The position numbers and the translations under genes were made by a program. Below, piece after piece: positions 54,521 through 64,000 of a stretch of DNA of 64,000 nt. Source of the DNA: Bromus sterilis (Eukaryota > Streptophyta > Magnoliopsida > Poales > Poaceae); NCBI GenBank assembly GCA_950022295.1, contig OX465595.1, forward strand, positions 432,258,270 through 432,322,269, given 5' to 3'. The notes under the pieces are model-generated. The model was not told the DNA's origin, did no database searches, and saw only the letters and a program-made list of their open reading frames with translations. Each line of letters begins with the position of its first letter. The stretch's first letter is position 1.

Positions 54521-56273
54521 TGTTGGGTTCGCAGCAGAAAACACAAATTTTTCCTAACTACGTTCCCATAACCCAAGATCTAGCTAGCCGTATTACCGTA
54601 ACGGAAAGTAGTGCGGAAATAACATACCTCGGGGTGTAGTCCGTTGCGCGGGAAACGTTCCCGCAAACATGGTTGATGTAGCCGATCAAGTTTCACAGCC
54701 CCCTGGCTGTGTTGAGCACCCGGATGGGTGTAGTGCCACACGTGCAGCACCTCGTAGTACTCGCACACGTACGAGACTCGATGACGACCTCCGTTCTCCG
54801 ATCCAGCGAAGGTGGAGGAAGCAGACCTCCGGACGGAGCTTCGGCAGCACGACGGCCTCCGATTCTAGCAGAGAAGCCTCAATTCCACTACAGACTCACA
54901 CTACGGAGCCCACCGTGAAAGAGACAAGGGAGGGGAGAAGATCGGAGAAAACCGATCTCAATTCGGAGTAATATTTAATTTCTCACGAATTTCTGTGTAT
55001 TAAATATGTGCACCCTGCCCATCTATATATAGGCAGAGGGGAGGGAGTCAACCCCTCTCCCTTAGCAATGTGGGACTAAAGTCCCTTTGCTAAGGGGGGG
55101 TGGCCGGCCAAGGGGGGGGGAGGGGGCGCACCCCTCATGGGCCCTAGGGCCCATGGCGCCTCCCCCCTCTTTTTCTTTTTCTTTTTCAATTTTATTTCCC
55201 CTAATGGGCCTTTTTCTCCACTAAGGCCCATTGCACATATTAATTAGAAATAAAATGATTTTAATTATTAATTCAATTAATTAATAACTAAAACATAATA
55301 TTCCATCTCCCGGTGCCCCGGAACACCTTCTGGTTCACTCCGAACTTGTTTCGGTTCAACACGGTACTTCTCCGATATTGTTTCCTTTATTCTCTGGTTA
55401 CTCCGATGGTTCCGAAAAGGTCTCCGATTTCATCGAGCCCTTAAGTGTGTTACCCTACGGTCCGAGAACACTCCAGTCATGACCGAGATGAGGCTACGGT
55501 CAATGATCATCAGCGGGACCTGGATGCCCATAATGACCCCTCTGCATTTCGGATATCAAACACCGATTGGACCTTACGCCGTATAGCATTCCCTTTGTCA
55601 GCGATACTGGATTGTTCCGAGATTCGATCAATGACATCCTATGTCTGGTTCAACCTCGTTCCGAACTAATCCTCATTCACTCGTTCCCGTGATATTCATC
55701 CCCGTGACCTAGTCACACGCTGCAGCTTTATGGATGGAATCTCACCGAGTGGGCCTAGAGTATCTATACATTATATGGATTAACAAATCCCGCTCTTGTA
55801 ACAATACTCCTCAACATATCTCCACGGAATACCTAAGATACAACCGTTATGACCCGCATATTTCAGTCAGGTGGTGGGATGTAAGTCAAAGCATCCGGGA
55901 AGATAGTAATTATGCACGTACTCACGGTCAAAGGAACGGTCTACCACGTTCTGTAATTACAACACTGAACCTTCATAAGATTTGATCATGCTGTAATGCT
56001 TACTTTGGGTAATGTTCATCACGTCACTTAAACAGTGAGGTGACCTCATAGTCAAGAGACTTAATTGTCCATGATCGCGAAACCACGATCATCATGTTGA
56101 CCATGAACTAGTTATCGATGTAGAGGCTAACTACGAACTCTGGGGGTTTCTATACCACATCTGCATCATTGTTTCACTGACGCTGTTCTAGCACGGTATG
56201 AAACTGGTTATGAACTTGCTTAGATATATTGGAATAATCATATATTATTTGCCTCTAGAGCATATATCCAACA
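54521..56273 (-). mobile_element. Copia element C, 3' LTR (1753 bp)
   Basis: Inverted relative to element B. On the minus strand it starts TGTTGGATATATGCTC at 56273 and ends at 54521. It has the same GC-rich segment and TATA-like TATATATAG as the other LTRs of the family. Frames antisense to it, such as 54669-54971, are shared by all copies and are not genes. Confidence 0.93.
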
Positions 56274-56291
56274 GTCTCCCACTTGCACTAG
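56274..56291 (-). other. Polypurine tract of element C
   Basis: On the minus strand CTAGTGCAAGTGGGAGAC directly precedes the 3' LTR, identical to that of element B. Confidence 0.82.
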
Positions 56292-59278
56292 AGTGCTAAT
56301 AATCTAGCCGCACTTTTCCGATCATAATCATCTTATCACATAAGTGTTCATTGATCATGCATGCTCATGGAAGAGGGTTCGTCAACGAACTGCACCAATT
56401 CAGATTCGTATGTTTCCTTTGCAACTGGTATAGGTCAAAAACTCTTTTGACATACCACTCATTATCATATAATGGTTGGATATAAGTTTCGCGGGAGAGT
56501 GAGACTATTATTTCACAGTATCCTCCAATGATCTCTTGGTTCAGTCTTTAGAAGACTCATCCTTAGTCATATATACTGGGAAATACACTCAACCAGAAGT
56601 CCAGTACTTCTAACGCTAAACTTTTATCCATACGTCTACTTTCTTAAGTAGTATTTATGTTTGTAGTGCCGTGAATTTTGCTCACATTTCTTTCATGTCT
56701 TTGGTGATGTTTCTAATTCCATATAGACCCCATAATATGGCTTGCAATTGTAATCTTGCATTACATTCAAGTCTATTATCCTTTCTATATTTTAGAGAAT
56801 AGTCCTCATTATTCCTCATATACTGAATGCATGGACTTTATTCAGATTCTGTGTTTTACTCCTAAAGCACATCGGAATCTGTTCTTCTTCCAAGAACTTT
56901 TGAGTCATTCTGTTGTTGGATTCACAATGCATGTTATATGGTAGAATCATATGTCAAGAACATATAAGATCACATCTCCAGTACATTGTGCATCTCTATT
57001 CTTCCATCAAGACATTGCTTGTGATATTTGGATTTCATCCATTATATAATTTCTAGCCACAAGAACCTGTTTCTTGTCTTAGAAGATTATTCCAACCTTC
57101 ACTTCGTTTCATTATCCGTATCTTAATCTACTCATATAGATTTCAACGTGTAATGTGTTGGTAGTTCACATAAAAGAAGATTCTTGCAATCTTGTATTTT
57201 ATTAGCCTTATGCTCTATATATATCATGATGCACATATGTATATAAGACGATTCTCTATATACACAATCAATGCATATCCATATATATACATATGAGATC
57301 ATTCTTCACACATATCAATGCATATATGTTTGAGACAATGATCATGCTCCCACTCAAATATATCCATCATATACTCATATATTTGTGGTTCAGCTTTCAT
57401 CAAGTCATTTTATTGTTCACTATGTCTCACATAATGACAATGCTTCCAAAGCTCCCACTCAGAAAATGCCCTCTGCATTCCAAGTTTCCGGGAAGTCTTC
57501 AAATCTCCCACTCAGTTTCATGAAACTGCAGGCCCACTCAATATTTTGGTCATCACAAAATCACTTGATCAAATCAAGGTTGAGGGTTCCTGTCTTGAGG
57601 TACTATACTCCATCCTTTTAACGAAATAACCTTCGTCATGCCCATTGCAATTCTCTTTCAAATCCCAAATTTGACTGAGATGCTATTTCAGGCTATGGTC
57701 CATCGTAGTGTAAATGAAATATTTTATTGATTAAAGCATTCCTACGTTTCCGTAGTCAATCACCATTGAACTTTGGTCATAACAAAAATAATGCCTTATG
57801 CCCATTACATTTTTCTCAATAATTCTCTAGTTTGTCGAGAATGTGAAATAACCGATTTATTTCACGGGACGTGAGCCATCCTATATGTAACTCAATATTA
57901 TTTCATTTCTCCTCGTGTTTTAGGCTACCATCATTACTTTGTGTTTCAAGCAATGTTATTCCCTATTGTTTTATTAAGAAGACTCATGATTATTGTTCTG
58001 TACAGAACGTATTCATGAAAACCTTCTAAATTCAACAATGGCTTCAACTCATATACCAAGATCAATCATCTTTGGCATATCCTTCCTTATACAGCGTCAT
58101 TACAGCGGAACACGCTTCCGTTGCAATACTCTGATATTCTGAAGGCAAGGTCCAATACCCCGGTCAAAGTTTCCATTATCTCCCATTGGATCCGTGTCGA
58201 GATACTTCTTCTTGCATTACCAATCAAGCAACACACAATTTTTCTATTCGGGAAAATATGTAATTTCAATTGCTTGTAGTTTTATTACAAAGAAATTCTT
58301 TCTTTTAAGAAACCTTATAACACCATCTGTTATGGAGCTATCATGTCTCGTTAGATTCAGGATGGTTTCCTATTCATGAAGTGGGTGTTTTAACTTAATG
58401 AATTAAACAACCTTATTCGACAATAGCTATAGTGTTAGGGGAAAGAACGTTTAGACCATACTATGGTTTAGTATGACTACAAATGGTTTAAGTAGTCTAG
58501 CACTTTCAACTTCCATCGTAGTTTGTGGTACAACTTCCACAAGTCTCCCATTATGTCAATATCAATACTTATCACTTCGGATCGTAGCGTAGTGATATGT
58601 ATCCTTGTATTCTCACTTCTCACTGTGATTCTTGAATCTCAGTTTTATGATCTCAATTGAATACAACTTTCAATTAATCATATGAAGTCTTTAATGATAA
58701 CTCACGTGCCCATTTAGTACATCATTTATGTATAATGATTGGCACAAGTTCTACTTGCTAGAACCTTGTCATGTTTATATTTATTGCAGAGGTTCATAGA
58801 TCGTGTATCTAATCCATCTCATGCAATCAAGTTCTGATTTTCATTCGATAATGAACTCACAAGTTAATAGATCATACATTTAATGAATTCATCAGTTATA
58901 AAGTCACCTCATGCAATCAAATCTTTGACTTGTTATAATCAAGACAACTTTATCATTAAACATTGAATATTTCTTGAAAATAATAGAAGTATTATAAATG
59001 CTTTCTATCATATCATAAATCAAGATGTAATCAAAGTATAAGCACACTTTTATTCATAAAGATGGAATAGCTGACTTGTCTCATTACATGAATAACTTTG
59101 TCTCGCGAGATGAAAGACACACAACTAAGTGTTCATACTATAATGATTACATAAGATTTATCTAATACTCTAAGTATCTCCTATGATAGATGTCTCGGCG
59201 GAATCCATGCTGGCCATCAACTAACTTGATATCCATCAATCCTCGATTTCACCTCTTCCCGTCCATGCAACGGCAGGT
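56292..59278 (-). other. Noncoding internal region of Copia element C
   Basis: Three kilobases collinear with 22701-25725 of element B and very similar by eye, with only scattered substitutions and small indels. No pol motif (such as YVDD) or long frame was found in either copy, so the family lacks reverse transcriptase and integrase. Confidence 0.75.
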
Positions 59279-59316
59279 CCTGTTTTCATAAAACAAAATA
59301 AGTATCAAATACTCAT

Positions 59317-60006
59317 TTACTGCAAATGTTGTATAAGGGAATAAACATTTATAAAGTATATCAAGTATATACCTTCTCCATCATCAACTTCTCCTTCAAT
59401 GGGTTCAACCTCCAGGTACTGAAGTCTATCCATGAAGTCAGAGAACTCGAGGCTTTCACCTCTGCCGACATAGCCATGGACATGGTCTGTATAGCTCGGT
59501 GGAAGCGAGTGTAACACCGTGTATATCGCATACTCATGTGTGGTCTCATAGTCAAAGTCATCTACGAGGCTCAGATGTATCTCATGCATCTTGGCCAAGT
59601 GTGCCTTCAGGCAAGAGCCTTTTTCCATCTTTGTAGAGAGAAACTCACTTTCTAACTCAAATCTGGCAACTCTAAACTGATGCAAGTTTGATGACTTCAG
59701 CTCATCGATCATATCAAATGTATCCAAATCAGCATACTCCTCACGCAAAGGTTGCGGAATGCTGGTTTCTATGATACTCTTAGCTATGGCATATGTCCTT
59801 CGACGATACTGATAATCAATCGCCGCTTGTGCATCCATGTCGTTTGCTGGAGGGTTTCCCACATGCCTTTTAGTTAAGAATGAAAGGTTGATTCTCTTGA
59901 GCATGACTCTAAGGCGTAAGTACCAACTAAAGAAGTTTGACCCATTTTCTTTAAGTCTTTCACCGTGTAAGAAGGAAACCATTTCAAGGTACTGGGTGTT
60001 ATCCAT
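59317..60006 (-). CDS. Copia Gag of element C
   Basis: ATG 60006 opens a 229-codon Gag-like frame: LKENGSNFFSWYLRLR near residue 18, FRVARFELE..FLSTKME around residues 110-130, LHSLPPSYTDHVHGYVGRG near residue 170. The sequence before the ATG and after the DGEG codons is nearly identical to element B, but the coding part is strongly diverged from its start codon on. A GT at 59372-59371 and an AG at 59281-59280 could bound a 93-nt intron; splicing would replace the last 13 residues by a similar short tail ending in a stop. No zinc knuckle, protease or pol. The protein would supply only particle assembly for a non-autonomous element. Confidence 0.85.
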   Translation of the reverse strand: MDNTQYLEMVSFLHGERLKENGSNFFSWYLRLRVMLKRINLSFLTKRHVGNPPANDMDAQAAIDYQYRRRTYAIAKSIIETSIPQPLREEYADLDTFDMIDELKSSNLHQFRVARFELESEFLSTKMEKGSCLKAHLAKMHEIHLSLVDDFDYETTHEYAIYTVLHSLPPSYTDHVHGYVGRGESLEFSDFMDRLQYLEVEPIEGEVDDGEGIYLIYFINVYSLIQHLQ

Positions 60007-61063
60007 TTTCTACAAACATAATTGCAAGGAACACAATTAAGACTAGTTCACAACAATGAGTTCATATAATCATATTATAAATGAGCTCGCACTAAAACAA
60101 TTCATCCCTAGGAAGTTTTAGTGATTACATGATCCAGATTCACTGCCCGACCTCGAATATCACACGGCCGACGGGTCAGTTTCAAAGGTAGACAACAACT
60201 TGTGCGATTACATTATCTTATATGTGCTGTGACTCATGCTCGATCTTTCGATCTCTAGTATTCCGAGGCCATATCTGCATATGCTAGGCTCGCCAAATTA
60301 ACCTCCATGTTATATGCTGCTCAGCAAGGCCATATCTGCATATGCCAGGCTTGCCGAATCCAACCTCATGCGAACTCCATTTAATATGTAGGACAACTTC
60401 GGTATGTACGGAGCATCAAGCCATATGGGAGAACCTTCCAGGCGGTGCACACTTCGGTAGAATACTTGTGTTTGGCTTTGTTAAGGGATCATCTTATCAC
60501 ATGCTACCGTCGTGTATCCTATACTAGCAAGTTTTAAGATGCCTGAGCTATGGCAACACTAAGTCTACAGTGTCTCCATTTTAGTTTGTTTTATGATGAC
60601 GATTACTACTTACTAGTAACACATAGCAAAGCTATCACTACATCACAATCAAACAAACGATAGCCCCCACTTAGCAATACAAGGTTTAGACGGTCTAGTT
60701 GTATATTGCAAGTTTTACGTGGCTGCTAGGGCTTTCATAGTTAAACAGGTTTTAACCTACGAGTCAACCACAACGTCAACCATACGATTGTCTCTATTAC
60801 ACCCCGCACGGGGCCCTCCGTTGCAAATGCCACATCCGCTAAAGTAGAGAGACAGACACCCCCCAACCACTTTATACGGTACAAGCCGCATGTCAAGCGT
60901 GGAACCAGTCTCGCGTAAGCGTACGCGCAAGGTCGGTAGGGGGCCGCTTCATCAAACAATGCCGTAGATGTGAACAAGTACACGTGGGAGGGTAACAATC
61001 ATACAATCAACGGCCACATCCCCGATGTGTTCTATCCGTACAGTAATACTAAGCATAGACCTA
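60007..61063 (-). other. 5' leader of Copia element C
   Basis: Nearly identical to 19304-20360. It contains the same direct repeat (GCATATGCAGATATGGCC in minus-strand sense, twice, about 60 bp apart) and the TTATGTTTGTAG before the gag ATG. The open frame at 60741-60998 has a counterpart in B and shows no domain. Confidence 0.7.
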
Positions 61064-61076
61064 GCTCCTGATACCA
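61064..61076 (-). other. Primer binding site of element C, tRNA-Met type
   Basis: In minus-strand sense TGGTATCAGGAGC, one base from the LTR end. It differs from the element A site by one inserted G. Confidence 0.8.
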
Positions 61077-61077
61077 C

Positions 61078-62835
61078 TGTTGGGGTTCGCAGCAGAAAAC
61101 ACAAAATTTTCCTAACTAGCGTTCCCATAATCCAAGATCTAGCTAGCCGTATTACCGTAACGGAAAGTAGTGCGGAAATAACATACCTCGGGGTGTAGTC
61201 CGTTGCGCGGGAAACGTTCCCGCAAACGTGGTTGATGTAGCCGATCAAGTTTCACAGCCCCCTGGCTGTGTTGAGCACCCGGATGGGTGTAGTTCCACAC
61301 GTGCAGCACCTCGTAATACTCGCACACGTACGAGACTCGATGACGACCTCCGTTCTCCGATCCAGCGAAGGTGGCGGAAGCAGACCTCCGGACGGAGCTT
61401 CGGCAGCACGACGGCCTCCGATTCTAGCAGAGAAGCCTCAATTCCACTATAGGCTCACACTAGGGAGCCCACCGTGAAAGAGACAAGGGAGGGGCGAAGA
61501 CCGGAGAAAACCGATCTCAATTCGGAGTAATATTTAATTTCTCACGAATTTCTGTGTATTAAATATGTGCACCCTGCCCATCTATATATAGGCAGAGGGG
61601 AGGGAGTCAACCCCTCTCCCTTAGCAATGTGGGACTAAAGTCCCTTTGCTAAGGGGAGGTGGCCGGCCAAGGGGGGGGGGAGGGGGCGCACCCCTCATGG
61701 GCCCTAGGGCCCATGGCGCCTCCCCCCTCTTTTTCTTTTTATTTTTCCCTTTTATTTCCCCTAATGGGCCTTTTTCTCCACTAAGGCCCATTGCACATAT
61801 TAATTAGAAATAAAATGATTTTAATTATTAATTCAATTAATTAATAACTAAAACATAATATTCCATCTCCCGGTGCCCCGGAACACCTTCCGGTTCACTC
61901 CGAACTTGTTTCGGTTCAACACGGTACTTCTCCGATATTGTTTCCTTTATTCTCTGGTTACTCCGATGGTTCCGAAAAGGTCTCCGATTTCATCAAGCCC
62001 TTAAGTGTGTTACCCTATGGTCCGAGAACACTCCAGTCATGACCGAGATGAGGCTACGGTCAATGATCATCAGCGGGACCTGGATGCCCATAATGACCCC
62101 TGTGCATTCCGGATATCAAACACCGATTGGACCTTACGCCGTATAGCATTCCCTTTGTCAGCGATACTGGATTGTTCCGAGATTCGATAATTGACATCCT
62201 ATGTCTGGTTCAACCTCGTTCCGAACTAATCCTCATTCACTCGTTCCCGTGATATTCATCCCAGTGACCTAGTCACACGCTGCAGCTTTATGGATGGAAT
62301 CTCACCAAATGGGCCCAGAGTATCTATCCATTATATGGATTGACAAATCCCGCTCTTGTAACAATACTCCTCAACATATCTCCACGGAATACCTAAGATA
62401 CAACCGTTATGACCCGCATATTTCAGTCAGGTGGTGGGATGTAAGTCAAAGCATCCGGGAAGATAGTAATTATGCACGTACTCACGGTCAAAGGAATGGT
62501 CTACCACGTTCTGTAATTACAACACTGAACCTTCATAAGATTTGATCATGCTGTAATGCTTACTTTGGGTAATGTTCATCACGTCACTTAAACAGTGAGG
62601 TGACCTCATAGTCAAGAGACTTAATTGTCCATGATCGCGAAACCACGATCATCATGTTGACCATGAACTAGTTATCGATGTAGAGGCTAACTAGGAACTC
62701 TGGGGGGTTTCTATACCACACCTGCATCATTGTTTTAACTGACGCAGTTCTAGCACGGTATGAAACTGGTTATGAACTTGCTTAGATATATTGGAATAAT
62801 CATATATTATTTGCCTCTAGAGCATATATCCAACA
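61078..62835 (-). mobile_element. Copia element C, 5' LTR (1758 bp)
   Basis: On the minus strand it starts TGTTGGATATATGC at 62835 and ends CCCCAACA at 61078. It is very similar to the partner at 54521-56273. The two LTRs plus matching target duplications make 54521-62835 a complete 8.3-kb insertion. Confidence 0.93.
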
Positions 62836-62840
62836 TAAGT
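62836..62840 (+). repeat. Target site duplication TAAGT (right)
   Basis: Matches 54516-54520 exactly. Confidence 0.93.
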
Positions 62841-64000
62841 CTCGATTCACTTAGGTTTGATCTTAAAGGCGACCACCACACCTTTACAAAGTTCTAAAAA
62901 GCACATCACAAGAAAGAAAGCATCCAGAGTAACCTCGCCCGCTTAGGATCCCAAGCGACAAATGTAACAAGTGTCGGTGAATAATAATTTGAGAAAACAT
63001 AAAACGATTTGATGAAAGTGTAGACTGGATGAATCTCTTCCAATCCTCAAGATATCATAGTTAGTATACCCTAAAAGACAAAAGAAAAATATATATTTAA
63101 ATTATGTTTAGGAAACTCTATATGACATGATAATCGTGCAAAGTTTCATACAAAAGTATTTTGTTTGTAAAAGATATAATTGCAACAATTATTATCCAAT
63201 CACACTTTACCGCCTGTATGGAATACAAATGATCATTTGTTATTATTAAAAGTATGAGTATTATATGTTCTTCATATTCTCTAGGAAGTGCTAACCTGCC
63301 CAATGGCTTTCCTTTCATAATAGATAAAAATATTTGGCTGGCTTCAACATTGGAACGATTTACGGTGTTCCATCAGTCGGTTCAAGATGAAGAACAACAA
63401 CTTTTTGAACTAATGTTTTGATTAATTACGATGAGTGATTGTTCAATTCTTTCCACAAAACTTTCATTTTTTACCTTTTTGGGAGCATACTTTTATTTTT
63501 TCTTACTGAGAAACAACTTAAAAATGACTCATGACTGCAACTTTGTTTTGAAAAAGAGAGAGATCCTTGACAACTTGAGAGAGGCTGCTCAGTACTGCTA
63601 GACATCCCAACGAGAATAATGAAGCTGCAAACCAGTAGGAACAACCCAAATGAGAACAAGAGCATGTACAATGGTGCTATCACAATTGTGCCATATAAGA
63701 TATGTACTGATGCGAAGGAAAGAGAAATTGAAAAATAAATACTTGCTTTTTCTTATTTAAGGGGAGATCTCTTAGCAATAATATTCTCACCATAAAGTTA
63801 AGATTCTCTAATTATTAAAAATAATACTAAGATATAATTTATTATACATTTTTTTCTATATTTAAATTACGTAGTGGAGCTAAGATAAAACTATCTTATT
63901 AACCATTTTATACACATTTTTCTATTTGCTACCATTTTATACACATGCCCTAATGAAACCCATCTACAACAAACAACCAACCAACCCCCCGGACCAGCCA
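62841..64000. other. Unassigned AT-rich flank
   Basis: Right-hand continuation of the sequence interrupted by element C. It is mostly AT-rich without supported genes; the short minus-strand frames (63118-63318, 63471-63683) are hydrophobic or low-complexity readings. A segment from GAGCATGTACAATGG (63661) to ACACATGCCC (63950) resembles a MITE with near-complementary ends (GAGCATGTA / TACACATGCCC) but no clear target duplication was found. Confidence 0.4.

Noticed and set aside
54669..54971. Plus-strand frame of 100 codons
   Set aside because: Antisense to the Copia C LTR and repeated at 61228-61452 and, inverted, in element B.

Overview
The window is nuclear DNA of a large-genome Triticeae grass (wheat, Aegilops, rye or barley group). 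The evidence is nested Copia and Gypsy LTR retrotransposons with Triticeae-type LTR starts, Stowaway and Tourist MITEs, Helitrons, Mutator-like elements, and an APETALA2-like gene whose protein matches the wheat domestication locus Q/AP2L5. Species and subgenome cannot be fixed from the sequence alone.

Layout. 1-8045: a degenerate Copia element (A) with most of its 5' LTR outside the window. 8046-17.5 kb: a pile of one Gypsy family (LTR about 1.65 kb, tRNA-Asp primer site) with gag-only or gag-protease internal pieces. 17.5-27.5 kb: a gag-only Copia element (B, plus strand) carrying an unrelated solo LTR. 27.5-29.9 kb: two more Gypsy LTR pieces in opposite orientations. 29.9-54.5 kb: a gene island. 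54.5-62.8 kb: a complete element of the same Copia family as B (C, minus strand) with TAAGT target duplications. 62.8-64 kb: unassigned AT-rich flank.

The gene island holds two identical tRNA-Glu(CTC) genes, a two-exon F-box gene with a frameshift, a RING-H2 (ATL-type) gene inside a Pack-MULE that sits about 150 bp upstream of the F-box start, a second Pack-MULE-like element with GC-rich cargo, and one apparently intact ten-exon gene: AP2L5 on the minus strand (44746-48006, 443 aa, miR172 site in the last exon). The rest is MITEs, two small Helitrons, a long-inverted-repeat element, local tandem repeats and a broken LINE reverse transcriptase.

Most notable: (1) elements B and C have near-identical LTRs, leader and 3-kb noncoding internal region, yet their gag coding segments diverge abruptly at the start codon, which suggests a swapped gag cassette; (2) a Pack-MULE with perfect 9-bp target duplications carries a RING-H2 gene with its own TATA box, broken by a 4-bp tandem duplication between zinc ligands six and seven; (3) AP2L5 has a miR172 site and a Val at residue 325 that fit the non-domesticated q type; (4) Gypsy gag units run straight into the TG of the next LTR at two different truncation points. 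All copy comparisons and similarity statements are by eye; no database search was run.
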